From contig JAHZHN010000010.1 in NCBI GenBank assembly GCA_019420275.1, forward strand, positions 1 to 64,000: a stretch of 64,000 nucleotides of DNA, given 5' to 3'. Position numbers and translations under genes: made by a program. Below are positions 7,502 to 16,175 of the stretch, piece after piece. A model generated the notes under the pieces. That model did not search any database. It worked only from the letters and a program-made list of their open reading frames with translations, and had not been told where the DNA came from. Numbering within the stretch: the first letter of the stretch is position 1; every line of letters begins with the position of its first letter. Source of the DNA: Clostridiales bacterium (GTDB lineage Bacteria; Bacillota; Clostridia; Lachnospirales; Lachnospiraceae).

Positions 7502-9436
7502 ATGTTTCAATTTGGCAGATTAAATGAGATTTTTGAATATGTTACACATCATGACTATACATCTTGCAAAACTCTGTCCAAAAAATTCCATGTGACAGAA
7601 CGGACCATAAGAAATGATATCCAGGAAATCAACAGCCAATTGGCACAAAACGGTGCAGCAATTAAGATGAAACGAAAATATGGATATTATATAGAAATTA
7701 CTTCAAACGGATTATTTGAAAAATTCAAAAACCAGCTTGCTGGATATGAAACTCAGCCGATTGAATTGGATTCCCCCAAAGACCGGATTAAATATATTTT
7801 AATACAGCTCTTATCAACCAATGATTATATTTCTCTGGATGAAATCATGGAAACTGTTTTTATTTCCAAAAATACTTTAAATAATTACATTAAATCAATT
7901 AAGTTGATTGCTGATAAATATAATCTTGAATACATTACAAAAGCAAATGCCGGAATCAAGATCATTGGTTTAGAAGAAGATAAAAGAAAATGTATCATAG
8001 ATAATATTACCTCATCAAGCTATGATGAATACTTAGTTAAATTCACCAAAGAAGAAAAACTGTTTTTTAAGGAAATCGATCTTAATCATTTGAGTCATAT
8101 TGTTTTAAATCATTTACACAGACGTAATATTGAAATCACGGACTATAATACAAAAAACCTGGTCATGCATCTTGCTTTGATGATCCTTCGAGTGCAGGCC
8201 AATCATTATATCAATTTAAGAGATATTCAAACTGAAAAGTCGATTATGTCCATTGTAGAAAGCATCAGCGGTGATATTGAAAAAGATTATGATATTGTAA
8301 TTTCAAGAGGAGAAAAATACTATATTTATCTCCATGTAATTTCCAATACTCATGTGGAAATCAATGAAATTGATGACCAATGGCTTAACCATGCGATCCG
8401 GGAGATGTTATATACAATCTATGAAAATTATCGGTTTGACTTAAGAGCAGATGATATCCTAAAAGAAGATTTATTTCGGCATATGAAATCTATTTTTACG
8501 AGCAAACTGTACAATTTAAACATTCGAAATCCTCTTTTGAATACAATAAAAAATAACTATCCGCTTGCCTATGAAATGACTTTGACTTCTGTAAGAAAAA
8601 TATTTACGAAAGAGCCTTTTATTCTAAGTGAAGATGATATTGGATATGTTTCCGTCCATATTGGTGCGTCCATTGAAAGAATCTTTGCAAAAAATATGAA
8701 AAAAAAGAATGTGATCTTAGTCTGCGGAAGCGGACAAGCAACAACCAGGATGCTCGAAGCAAGATTAAATCTATATTTTAATGATAAGCTGAATATTATT
8801 TCCTCTGTATCGTATAACGAATTTATAAATTTCACCGAGGATGAAACCGAAAATATTGATTTTGCAATATCTACGATTCCTATCTCGGATACCAAAATAC
8901 CAACCGTATGTGTTAATTTTGGCCTAAGAAATAAAGACGTGGAAATTATTTCAAAGTTTATCAGTTCAATCAAAAGCAAAAAAAACGATGATACTCTTGC
9001 AAAATTTTTTCATGAAGATTTGTTTTTTAAATTCAAAGAGGTATCTGACAAAGAAACCATTTTAAATATTCTAAGCAATGGCATGAAAAATCGGCAAATT
9101 GTGGAAGACAATTATTTAGATTCCGTATTTGAAAGAGAAAAATTGGGCAACACCAATATGAACGATGTCTTTGCGCTTGCACATCCAATGAAATTATGCG
9201 CAAACGAAACCAAAGTGGCAGTGGCAATCTTAGAAAAGCCCTTACTCTGGGATAAAAACGAAACAGTACAAATCGTATTTTTACTTGCTATAAAAAAAGG
9301 GCTGCAAAAAGATTTAGAGCATCTATATGATTATTTTATAGAAATCATCAACAATACAAAATTACAGCAGCAAATTATTGAATCAAATAATTTTGAAGAA
9401 TTTTCAAAAACTATTTTAAGCATTGACAGAAATTAA
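7502..9436 (+). CDS. PRD-containing transcriptional activator with EIIB and EIIA domains (MtlR/LicR type)
   Basis: A 644-aa regulator. An N-terminal DeoR-like HTH (1-60) is followed by a second Mga-type HTH (about 85-165), two PTS regulation domains (about 190-395), an EIIB-like domain with VCGSG (Cys408) and a C-terminal EIIA-like domain with ALAHPM (His561). GGAGG lies 6 bases before the ATG. It is divergent from the PTS operon and ends in its own terminator. In this family, phosphorylation of the PRD, EIIB and EIIA sites by HPr and the cognate EII tunes DNA binding. It most likely activates the adjacent PTS/mannosidase operon. Confidence 0.92.
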   Translation: MFQFGRLNEIFEYVTHHDYTSCKTLSKKFHVTERTIRNDIQEINSQLAQNGAAIKMKRKYGYYIEITSNGLFEKFKNQLAGYETQPIELDSPKDRIKYILIQLLSTNDYISLDEIMETVFISKNTLNNYIKSIKLIADKYNLEYITKANAGIKIIGLEEDKRKCIIDNITSSSYDEYLVKFTKEEKLFFKEIDLNHLSHIVLNHLHRRNIEITDYNTKNLVMHLALMILRVQANHYINLRDIQTEKSIMSIVESISGDIEKDYDIVISRGEKYYIYLHVISNTHVEINEIDDQWLNHAIREMLYTIYENYRFDLRADDILKEDLFRHMKSIFTSKLYNLNIRNPLLNTIKNNYPLAYEMTLTSVRKIFTKEPFILSEDDIGYVSVHIGASIERIFAKNMKKKNVILVCGSGQATTRMLEARLNLYFNDKLNIISSVSYNEFINFTEDETENIDFAISTIPISDTKIPTVCVNFGLRNKDVEIISKFISSIKSKKNDDTLAKFFHEDLFFKFKEVSDKETILNILSNGMKNRQIVEDNYLDSVFEREKLGNTNMNDVFALAHPMKLCANETKVAVAILEKPLLWDKNETVQIVFLLAIKKGLQKDLEHLYDYFIEIINNTKLQQQIIESNNFEEFSKTILSIDRN

Positions 9437-9461
9437 ACTTTATATTGTGTATTCAAGATGG

Positions 9462-9520
9462 AAAACCTCCTTTGATACCGCTGGCAAACTAACATTATGT
9501 GGTATCATCGGAGGTTTTTT
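9462..9520. terminator. Bidirectional terminator between the PRD regulator and the ABC genes
   Basis: A stem of AAACCTCC-TTTGATACC (9463-9479) with GGTATCATCGGAGG (9501-9514), closed by T6 on the plus strand and, read from the minus strand, also ending in T-rich sequence. It serves the PRD regulator and the converging ABC permease gene. Confidence 0.85.
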
Positions 9521-9528
9521 ACTGTCAT

Positions 9529-10182
9529 CTAAAACAGGTCAGCTTTTTCAAAGTGTTTGACAGACATGTGATATGCCAGTGACAAAAACACCGCATAGAA
9601 AATTATCCCTACAGCTAAAATGGGCAGCTGCCTTAATAAATGTTCCGGCTGATAACTGTCCATCCAAGTAAGTGCCGGTATATAGGCGGTTGATTCCACC
9701 AAAATCATCAATATGACCATTGGGATAGCTGCCAGGATAAAGGCTTTTCCTGCCTTATAACCACTCTTATAAAACGTCGAAAGGAATACCAAGTCAAATA
9801 CAGCGTATACAATAAATCCAAAGCCGTACCAGGCGAGTGATGCATCCAATCCCACAGGATTGTTTGCTATATCCAAAACATTGCGGAGGATGGCAAATGG
9901 AATGGAAAACAATAACTGAAACAACTGAATGGAAACAATCAGCAGACATTTCCCCATAACACTTTCATGCTTTGTCACCGGAAGAATCGCCGTGTACCAA
10001 GCATCATTGGTTTCACGCGCATTCAAAAATGTGATATAAGGTGCCAGGCACCCAAACATAAAGATTACACTGTAGGGATAAGCCGGCACAAGAACCAGAC
10101 AGCCCAGAAAGGCAAATACAATCGAGGTTGGATGGGCAGCAAGTCTTATTTCTTTATACAGCAGCATCTTCATCCCACTCAC
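9529..10182 (-). CDS. ABC-2 type permease
   Basis: A 217-aa integral membrane protein with about six hydrophobic helices, of the ABC-2 membrane family found beside GntR- or XRE-regulated small exporters. The opening, LLYKEIRLAAHPTSIVFAF, is typical. It overlaps the upstream ATPase gene by 29 bases, so the two are co-translated. It is expected to form a drug, peptide or lipid exporter with the ATPase; the substrate is unknown. Confidence 0.8.
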   Translation of the reverse strand: MSGMKMLLYKEIRLAAHPTSIVFAFLGCLVLVPAYPYSVIFMFGCLAPYITFLNARETNDAWYTAILPVTKHESVMGKCLLIVSIQLFQLLFSIPFAILRNVLDIANNPVGLDASLAWYGFGFIVYAVFDLVFLSTFYKSGYKAGKAFILAAIPMVILMILVESTAYIPALTWMDSYQPEHLLRQLPILAVGIIFYAVFLSLAYHMSVKHFEKADLF

Positions 10183-10918
10183 TCCTTTCCGTCCGCAGCA
10201 TGATTTCTTCCAAAGTAAGCATTCCTTTGTCCTCTGGGGTTTTCAAATGTTCAAAAGAATGCAGAAACGTATTTTTGTCCGCACTCTGCAGAACACGTCC
10301 ATTTTGGATATAGGTAATATCATCTACACATTTATCTAAATCGGAAGTGATATGCGTAGAAAACAAGATAGAACAATTCTCATTTTTTACGATTTGACGG
10401 AAAATATGCAGCAGCTCTTCACGGGATACAGGGTCAAGGCCAGAAGTCGGTTCATCCAGGATCAGCAGTTTGGCATGATGTGAAAGTGCCAGAGCAAGCA
10501 GATATTTTACTTTCATGCCGTTTGAGAGTTCTTTAAATCTTTTACTTTCATCCAAAGCAAAACGCTTGATGTACTTCTGATACTGCTCCTGATCCCAGTC
10601 AGTATAAAATTTTTGGATAACAGCTGTTATGACCGAAAGTTTCTTCAGCGGATAAAAATCAATCCCGCCAAATACAACGCCAATTCGCTGCTTGCATTCT
10701 TTTTCATATTGCCTAAAATCTTTTTCAAACATCTTCACGCTTCCACTCTCTGGGGACACCATATTGAGAATGGATTTTAAGGTCGTACTTTTCCCCGCCC
10801 CATTTCTGCCAATCAATCCCATAATGCGCTGACTGCCAAGACAAAAACTCACATTCTCCAGAGCAAATCCAGGATAATGTTTGCAAAGATTCTGGACACA
10901 GAGCACATTTCCCATCAT
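10154..10918 (-). CDS. ABC transporter ATP-binding protein
   Basis: A 254-aa ATPase: Walker A GRNGAGKST (37-45), degenerate signature LSNGMK, and Walker B LLILDEPTSGLD with a downstream switch His in FSTHITSD. The start (ATGATG) overlaps the upstream regulator stop by 4 bases. It powers the neighbouring ABC-2 permease. YtrB/BcrA-type by general look; substrate unknown. Confidence 0.93.
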   Translation of the reverse strand: MMGNVLCVQNLCKHYPGFALENVSFCLGSQRIMGLIGRNGAGKSTTLKSILNMVSPESGSVKMFEKDFRQYEKECKQRIGVVFGGIDFYPLKKLSVITAVIQKFYTDWDQEQYQKYIKRFALDESKRFKELSNGMKVKYLLALALSHHAKLLILDEPTSGLDPVSREELLHIFRQIVKNENCSILFSTHITSDLDKCVDDITYIQNGRVLQSADKNTFLHSFEHLKTPEDKGMLTLEEIMLRTERSEWDEDAAV

Positions 10919-11394
10919 TTTTCCTCCTTTTTATCAGATACATCTGCCATACTTAATGCAGTCTTAAATAACTGGGCAATGTCTAAGAAAAATTCTTCTT
11001 TCATCAGTGCAATGCCGGGATGTTCCAGAGATTCATCCCCTAAAACAACCAACCGGCTTCCAGGCTTGATTTTAAATATATCTCTGGCTTGTTTGGGAAG
11101 TACAATTTGGCCGCGCTCACCCACTCGGACGATACCGAATATATGCTTGCCTCTGGGCGGTATATGAATCCCAGTCTGTTCCTGATCGTAATGAATCAAG
11201 TCGTTGAGCTCAACGTTATATAATTGTGCCAGCGCATCACAGTTTACGATATCGGGGATAGACTCGCCAGACTCCCATTTCGCTACCGACTGACGGGAAA
11301 CGCCAATCTGCTCGGCTACCTCTTCCTGGGAGTATTTATTAATTTGACGCAGTGTGGCTAGATTGCGGGCAATCTTATTTTTCTGTATTGTCAT
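10915..11394 (-). CDS. XRE-AbrB fusion transcriptional regulator
   Basis: A 159-aa protein. The N-terminal Cro/C1-type HTH (about 10-62: YSQEEVAEQIGVSRQSVAKWE) is followed by a SpoVT/AbrB swapped-hairpin domain (about 86-130: IVRVGERGQIVLPKQARDIF), so it carries two different DNA-binding modules. The ATG at 11394 is chosen because AGGAGG lies 8 bases upstream. It heads the ABC exporter operon and probably controls it. The C-terminal tail is charged (DKKEEK) because the frame runs into the ATPase ribosome site GGAGG. Confidence 0.9.
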   Translation of the reverse strand: MTIQKNKIARNLATLRQINKYSQEEVAEQIGVSRQSVAKWESGESIPDIVNCDALAQLYNVELNDLIHYDQEQTGIHIPPRGKHIFGIVRVGERGQIVLPKQARDIFKIKPGSRLVVLGDESLEHPGIALMKEEFFLDIAQLFKTALSMADVSDKKEEK

Positions 11395-11777
11395 ACTTTT
11401 CACACCTCCTAAAAGCATTATAGCCTTGAGACTCTGAAAGTTCTACCAACCAATGCAGACAAAAAATGTTATATTCCGTTGCATGAACCTGTATCATTTA
11501 ATTCATGTTTGCCAATCCTCATATATGCCCTTGACCAGTTCATTTCCAGTTTGGTACCTTAAGTTTTAAGGCAGCTCCCAATGCGATACAAAGTAAGGCG
11601 TTTCCATATATAGCAATGTCTTAAAAAGTAGAAAAAAGCCTTGCCAATTTTCAGTTTTCCATTCTGAAAATCAGCAAAGCTTTTAATATATTCTCTCATC
11701 TCTGTTTTGACACGACTTGTAATTCACAGCAAAATTATTCCGCTCACAATGTCCTCTATACTGTTTCAAGGATTCTC
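11395..11777. other. Intergenic region with one hairpin
   Basis: No convincing gene on either strand. The promoter for the XRE-AbrB operon should lie at its left edge. The only clear structure is the hairpin at 11633-11684, listed separately. Confidence 0.5.
11633..11684. terminator. Bidirectional terminator hairpin
   Basis: AAAAGCCTTGCCAATTTTCAG pairs, with two small bulges, with CTGAAAATCAGCAAAGCTTTT across a 9-base loop. A- and T-rich flanks on both sides allow termination in either direction. It lies downstream of the DUF4177-like gene on the minus strand. Confidence 0.7.
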
Positions 11778-11966
11778 TTACTCGGCCTCATTATCCTCAA
11801 TCTCCCGCTCAAAAATCGAATATTTCCAATCATCTGTTCCAGAGATCAATCTCCAGCCTTGTTTCCCATATTCATTCAATTTTTCAATATATCTTTCTAA
11901 CTTAACATGAACGTTAAAAGAAGGTTCCGCACTTAAATCTGCGGTCATATATTCATATTTTTTCAT
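11778..11966 (-). CDS. Small DUF4177-like protein
   Basis: A 62-aa protein starting MKKYEYMTADL and containing LERYIEKLNEYGKQGWRLIS, the layout of the DUF4177 family (short beta strand, helix, then GW-L). The start at 11966 has AAAGGAG 7 bases upstream; a longer frame to 12014 lacks a ribosome site. No function is known. It is alone on the strand, with a terminator hairpin about 95 bases downstream. Confidence 0.75.
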   Translation of the reverse strand: MKKYEYMTADLSAEPSFNVHVKLERYIEKLNEYGKQGWRLISGTDDWKYSIFEREIEDNEAE

Positions 11967-12014
11967 CTGCAGTCTCCTTTCAAATTCCAATAATCTGACA
12001 ATCATAAACGCCAT

Positions 12015-12668
12015 ACGTTATAAGCTTAAACATTTCTGTCAATAGACTTCCAACGCTGACAATCAACCGTACTTTTCTCACATTATACACTGCACTCATA
12101 CTACTGTAAATCAACGAGGCATAGAATCTTTTTCTTCTCTCGATTGCTTTTCCCCAGATATATTATCTTCTGTTCCTGTCCATTTATTATCTCTATAAAT
12201 TTTGTGTGAGACAGGAAAATTTAATCCTGCTGCTACATTAGCTCTCATTCATTGTATTTCTCTGGATAAAAAGTTTGAAGAATTATTTTATTTCAAACAA
12301 TGATAAAAAACAAATTATAAAAAGTTAAAAGGGTGGTAAAAAAATAACAGTGATTCCCCTGCATCCGAGCTTAGAACAAAAGGGCTGTAATACTGACAAA
12401 GCTATGAACGAATATAGCCCGAAGCAACAAGAAATCTCCAAAAGATATTTTGAAAGCAGGGTACTACACCAGTAGAATATATCCAGCCAATCATAACAAA
12501 AGCAAAATTTTTCATGTTTAACACCTCATTGTGCGAAACATTCCTGCAAGATGAACTTACTCTAAAAAAATTATGGCATATTTTAAAAAATATCTTGAAA
12601 ATCATTTTAATTGCACTTACTATTTCCTTATCAAGCTTGATATAAATTGAAATACTGGAGGTCATAAC
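12015..12668. other. Long intergenic region without a confident gene
   Basis: AT-rich with no family-level match. Two weak things can be seen. On the minus strand there is a 37-codon frame with a GAGGTG ribosome site (12402-12515). On the plus strand a run from about 12341 reads ITVIPLHPSLEQ, which recalls the N-terminal tail of large serine recombinases, but it lacks the catalytic block that should follow and stops after about 43 codons. It may be gene debris. Confidence 0.4.
12402..12515 (-). CDS. Possible 37-aa hydrophobic peptide
   Basis: ATG at 12515 with GAGGTG six bases upstream encodes MKNFAFVMIGWIYSTGVVPC followed by a second hydrophobic stretch. The size and hydrophobicity fit a membrane peptide. 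There is no partner gene and no recognised family, and the region is otherwise non-coding, so this is a weak call. Confidence 0.3.
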   Translation of the reverse strand: MKNFAFVMIGWIYSTGVVPCFQNIFWRFLVASGYIRS

Positions 12669-13106
12669 TTGATTATTGAAGAATTTAAAGATATTAGAAT
12701 AGCATATGTACGTAGAATTGGAAAATATGGTATAGGCAATAAGCAACTAATGAGAGATTTTAAAAACCACTTAAGAGAAAATGATTTGCTCAAAGTTGAT
12801 ACAACCCTACTCGGTATAGCGTTAGATGATCCTTCACAAACTCCAGAAAATAAACAAAGATATGATGTAGGCATTGTGATTACTGATGAAGGAAGGTATG
12901 GGGATTTACCAATTCGTCACATTGCCAACGGCCGTTACGCTATATTTGAGATAGCGCATACAGAAAATGATGTATCGAATTTCTGGAAAAATATTAAAAC
13001 ATTCACTTCTCACTTATCATTGGACGATACAAAACCAATTATTGAGCGATATGCTTTCTCAAAAATATCATTCAATTTATGTGAATTTTGCGTTCCATTA
13101 AAATAA
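12669..13106 (+). CDS. GyrI-like (AraC effector-binding/SbmC-type) small-molecule binding protein
   Basis: A 145-aa stand-alone GyrI-like domain: the opening IEEFKDIRIAYVRRIGKYG, the middle YDVGIVITDEG and the strand GRYAIFEIAHTE match the effector-binding fold of SbmC and Rob-type regulators. The start is TTG at 12669 with GGAGG 7 bases upstream. No DNA-binding domain is attached. Such proteins bind hydrophobic or cationic compounds or inhibit gyrase; the ligand is unknown. Confidence 0.8.
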   Translation: MIIEEFKDIRIAYVRRIGKYGIGNKQLMRDFKNHLRENDLLKVDTTLLGIALDDPSQTPENKQRYDVGIVITDEGRYGDLPIRHIANGRYAIFEIAHTENDVSNFWKNIKTFTSHLSLDDTKPIIERYAFSKISFNLCEFCVPLK

Positions 13107-13190
13107 ATGATGGATCATATGCTTTTCCTATAGTTAACACCATCAAAACTTTTTATTTTGCGAATCAATTATTAAAAGAAACTACAAATA

Positions 13191-13228
13191 GCAGATTCCA
13201 TCGGCTTGCTAAAAGCCAAGGAATCTGC
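13191..13228. terminator. Hairpin between the GyrI-like gene and the MerR transcript
   Basis: GCAGATTCC-atc-GGCTT pairs with AGCC-aa-GGAATCTGC. The T tracts on both sides are short, so it may be a weak terminator for either converging transcript. Confidence 0.5.
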
Positions 13229-13257
13229 TATCACATTTTATAAATAAATTCTTTGTC

Positions 13258-13356
13258 TTATGTGACAGGAAGTTTTTTTCTTCCATATCTCATTTTTTCT
13301 GTAACTGCACTTAGGTCATATGCCATCTTCTGAATCTCATTACATGGAAAGTCCAT
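13258..13356 (-). CDS. Possible 32-aa small protein downstream of MerR
   Basis: An ATG 12 bases after the MerR stop opens a 32-codon frame (MDFPCNEIQKMAYDL, then a basic end RYGRKKLPVT). AGAGAAG upstream is a weak ribosome site. It is probably co-transcribed with MerR if real. No family is recognised. Confidence 0.3.
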   Translation of the reverse strand: MDFPCNEIQKMAYDLSAVTEKMRYGRKKLPVT

Positions 13357-13368
13357 ATTGACACTTCT

Positions 13369-13767
13369 CTATATTATTTTTTTCTTCCACTCATTCATCT
13401 CTTCTACATATGTTATCTCATCACTTCCATCTGGAATCTGCGGCATTCCATGTTTCAATATGAATGAAATAAGTTCCATCTGTTCGTTTAGCTGCTGTAT
13501 TTGGCATCTGATATTTTTTATTCGCAGCGCAAGATACTCTTTTTGTCCTTCTGCAGAAACCTGCAGCAGGTGCTTGATTTCTTTTAGTTCAAATCCCATA
13601 TCTTTATATATAATGATCTCCCATATTTGTTCTAACATTTTCTCATCATACAATCGATGGTTGTTTGCTGATCTTTCTGTTACAAGAACTCCTTCATCAT
13701 CATAATACTGCAGAGTTCTTTTGCTCACCCCAGCCAGCCTGCTAACTTCACTTATCTTTCTTTTCAT
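13369..13767 (-). CDS. MerR-family transcriptional regulator
   Basis: A 132-aa MerR protein: the N-terminal winged helix KISEVSRLAGVSKRTLQYYDD, wing ANNHRLYDE, then a long dimerisation helix (about 75-115). The effector domain is short and lacks cysteine clusters, so a metal ligand is not suggested. ATG at 13767 (a GTG at 13770 is in frame). Its own promoter carries the 19-bp spacer typical of MerR targets (13795-13825), and the same element lies before the repeat lipoprotein gene. Confidence 0.9.
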   Translation of the reverse strand: MKRKISEVSRLAGVSKRTLQYYDDEGVLVTERSANNHRLYDEKMLEQIWEIIIYKDMGFELKEIKHLLQVSAEGQKEYLALRIKNIRCQIQQLNEQMELISFILKHGMPQIPDGSDEITYVEEMNEWKKKII

Positions 13768-13794
13768 CACGGTCTTCTCTCTTTCCGCCTAAAG

Positions 13795-13825
13795 AGCTTA
13801 CCTCATCACGCAAACGTGATAGCAA
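13795..13825 (-). promoter_or_regulatory. MerR-type promoter of the merR gene
   Basis: Minus strand: -35 TTGCTA (13820-13825), a 19-bp spacer, -10 TAAGCT (13795-13800). The spacer holds the palindrome ATCACG-TTTG-CGTGAT (13805-13820 on the plus strand). Over-long 19-bp spacers twisted by a bound regulator are the hallmark of MerR control, here autoregulation. Confidence 0.75.
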
Positions 13826-14008
13826 CCTTCTTTTTGGCATTGCCTGTCATTCGTTTCATAAAAGGCCATGTAAATTTCGCGAATCGAAAAATAAGTATTA
13901 AAAATACAAACTGCTGAAAAAAGATTTCGCTAAACTGCTCCTCTCAATTTAACGAAACCTTCTTCTGCATCTATAATATATTTCAAACCCTTATTCAATT
14001 TTTATATT

Positions 14009-14842
14009 TTATTTATTTTTATCGTTATCTGTCTGCTTAACGTATAATTCAATTTCCTCAATATTCTGACTGTCAATCAGACTATCGTATTCTCGTCCTT
14101 TTGAATCTTTTTCAAACTGCAGCTGAAGCTTCGTATTCGGAGAAATACTTTGTTTGGTTACCACATATTTTCTTAATGATTTTTCATCTGATACATCCAC
14201 ATAACTTCCGTCATCTGCAATCATAACAAAACTGATCGTAGATTCTCCATATGCATCTCTCAAATGCCCATCCAACGCTACATAACCACAGGAAGCAAGA
14301 TTTCTTCCTACATAATCTCTCACATACCAGGTGTGCTTATCTGGTGAAGCTTTGATTTCTTTCAACGATACATCTCTGTTATCCGGGTCTTTTACCTGTT
14401 TTACTGCCAGAACAATTTCTTCAAAAGTCTGACTGTCAATCAGACCATCGTATTCCCGTCCTTTTGAATCTTTTGAAAATGTATACTTCATTTCTGTATT
14501 TGGCTTAATATTTTGTGCAATTACTTTGTATTTCTTTAGTTCTTCTTTTGAAACATCTATGTAGGAGCCATCTTCATTTATAAAAACAATTTTAATCGTT
14601 CCGTCACCATACTGATCCATTCGATAGCCGCTCATTGCTTCATAACCAAAAGATGCTGCATTTCTTCCTACATAATCTTTGATATACCAGGTATATTTAT
14701 CAGGCGATGCCTTTGTAGCTTTGGGCTTGTGATTTTGTTCCGTTTGTGAAGAAACCGCCGAAGAGCTGCTGTTTCCTTTCCCACATGCCGTTAATACAAA
14801 TGCCATACCCAATACCGCTAAAAAAATTTTTATCTTTTTCAT
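14009..14842 (-). CDS. Lipoprotein with two tandem ~106-aa repeats
   Basis: A 277-aa protein. A lipobox LTAC with Cys20 follows a short hydrophobic signal, so it is anchored outside the membrane. A Ser-rich linker leads into two homologous units, about residues 44-149 and 164-270, each opening KASPDK-TWY and carrying DYVGRN, DGSY-DVS and KDSKGREYD-LIDSQ. The shared DNA blocks are nearly identical, indicating a fairly recent duplication. ATG at 14842 with AAGGGGG upstream. The family is not recognised; the role may be ligand binding at the cell surface. Its promoter matches that of the adjacent merR gene. Confidence 0.85.
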   Translation of the reverse strand: MKKIKIFLAVLGMAFVLTACGKGNSSSSAVSSQTEQNHKPKATKASPDKYTWYIKDYVGRNAASFGYEAMSGYRMDQYGDGTIKIVFINEDGSYIDVSKEELKKYKVIAQNIKPNTEMKYTFSKDSKGREYDGLIDSQTFEEIVLAVKQVKDPDNRDVSLKEIKASPDKHTWYVRDYVGRNLASCGYVALDGHLRDAYGESTISFVMIADDGSYVDVSDEKSLRKYVVTKQSISPNTKLQLQFEKDSKGREYDSLIDSQNIEEIELYVKQTDNDKNK

Positions 14843-14909
14843 TGATTTTCCCCCTTCGTGCGTTATCATACTTTTGCTCTCGTTCCTGTTTATCTCTCTG
14901 ATATATGAA

Positions 14910-14940
14910 AGCTTAGCCTATTGCGTTAACGTGATGGCAA
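14910..14940 (-). promoter_or_regulatory. MerR-type promoter of the repeat lipoprotein
   Basis: Minus strand: -35 TTGCCA (14935-14940), a 19-bp spacer, -10 TAAGCT (14910-14915). It shares the 13-base core AACGTGATrGCAA (plus strand, 14928-14940) with the merR promoter (13813-13825), and the two -10 boxes are identical. This links the lipoprotein to the MerR regulator. Confidence 0.75.
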
Positions 14941-14961
14941 GATATTTTTGTCCTTATCGAC

Positions 14962-15001
14962 AATAAAATATGACAGACACTCTGTAGACTGTCTGCCATT
15001 A
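14962..15001. repeat. 40-base hairpin repeat, copy 1
   Basis: Identical over 40 bases to 18484-18523. The core ATGACAGACA ... TGTCTGCCAT folds as a stem around CTCTGTAGA. This copy does not lie directly downstream of any intact gene, which suggests it is the relic terminator of a lost gene. Confidence 0.8.
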
Positions 15002-15270
15002 TCTGTATGATATATTTAATTTCTTGCTCTGTCTTTAGCATCCTTGCTCTTTTTTCTGCTGCACGTTACACTTTAAATATTTCTCCGGCTTTAGAATCCA
15101 ATTTGCGATTATTTCATATACATTTGCAACTATTCGTTTTGAAGGCACTTATACAATAATTTTAATATTGGACAGTTTATGATATAATAAAAAAATGTGA
15201 AGACAAATCATTATTTAGCTCAAAGAAGCAAGTATCTGTTGAAGCGGTATAAGGGAGGGTATGAACCAAT

Positions 15271-16146
15271 ATGAATAAAACAAATAGAAGCGTCATCAAA
15301 AAAGCTCAAACTGCCATTAACAAATCAAAAGATTCTATTATAAATGCAGTTGATGCTAACGGAAATGGCGAAATTGATATAGAAGATTTCATTATTATAG
15401 GATTAAAAACTCCAGGCATAAAAGTTAATAGAAATGATTTCCTCAAAAAAGAACTCTTCAAAAATTATCCTCAAAATATGATCGATGATGCGATTACCTA
15501 CAATCCAGCGCACGCTAAAATTCCTTCTAGTGAAATAGATCGAATAGCTGACGAAGTAATTGAATACGAAAGAAAGTGCGTCTCCGGCATTTCTGCAGCA
15601 TTAGGCATGCCCGGGGGCTTTGCTATGGCTGCAACCATTCCAGCTGATATTGCACAGTACTACGGCTATATGCTGCGTGCAGCACAAAAACTTATGTATT
15701 TATATGGTTTCCCTGAAATTGATACAGAAGAAAGAAATCACAAATTCGATTCTGAAACCATGAACACTTTAATTATATGCTTAGGCGTGATGTATGGCGT
15801 CCAGGGTGCTAATACCGCTTTAAAAGCAATGGCAGGTGCTCTTGGAAAAGGTATCGAAAAGAAATTATTAAAAACTGCGCTTACCAAAGGTACGATTTAT
15901 CCAATTGTAAAGAGCATCTCTAAATGGTTTGGTGTGAATATGACAAAACAAGTTTTTGCCGGATTCTTCAAAAAGGCAATCCCTGTAATCGGTGGTGTAA
16001 TTGGAGGCGGAATTACATATCTGTCTTTTAAACCTTGTTGTGACAAACTTCGTTCCACTCTCCAAGACACATTATTAAGCAATCCAAATCACCATATATC
16101 CGAAGAAGAATTTGCATTATGTAATAATATCATTGAACAAATTTAA
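15271..16146 (+). CDS. EF-hand-like loop plus EcsC-like protein
   Basis: A 291-aa protein. Residues 28-40 (DANGNGEIDIEDF) form a canonical calcium-binding EF-hand/dockerin-type loop. From about residue 95 the sequence has EcsC-family features: GMPGGFAMAATIPADIAQYYG and AQKLMYLYGFPE, then hydrophobic/glycine-rich segments (about 170-245, including GGVIGGGITYL) that could associate with membrane. The ATG at 15271 follows GGGAGGG at 11 bases. The next gene, a nucleoside phosphorylase, starts about 30 bases downstream, so they form an operon. EcsC-family function is not known; calcium sensing is an inference from the loop. Confidence 0.7.
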   Translation: MNKTNRSVIKKAQTAINKSKDSIINAVDANGNGEIDIEDFIIIGLKTPGIKVNRNDFLKKELFKNYPQNMIDDAITYNPAHAKIPSSEIDRIADEVIEYERKCVSGISAALGMPGGFAMAATIPADIAQYYGYMLRAAQKLMYLYGFPEIDTEERNHKFDSETMNTLIICLGVMYGVQGANTALKAMAGALGKGIEKKLLKTALTKGTIYPIVKSISKWFGVNMTKQVFAGFFKKAIPVIGGVIGGGITYLSFKPCCDKLRSTLQDTLLSNPNHHISEEEFALCNNIIEQI

Positions 16147-16175
16147 TGATAATCATTATTTAAAGGAGTATGAAA

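Larger units (their letters stand above)
14870..15270. other. Intergenic region between lipoprotein and EcsC-like gene
   Basis: Contains the MerR-type promoter (14910-14940), one copy of a 40-base hairpin repeat (14962-15001) and a promoter for the plus-strand operon (TGATATAAT, extended -10, 15181-15188). No gene is seen. Confidence 0.55.

Noticed and set aside
12402..12746. A 114-aa minus-strand frame
   Set aside because: Its 5' half lies antisense to the GyrI-like gene and has no ribosome site; only the last 37 codons are kept as a weak candidate.
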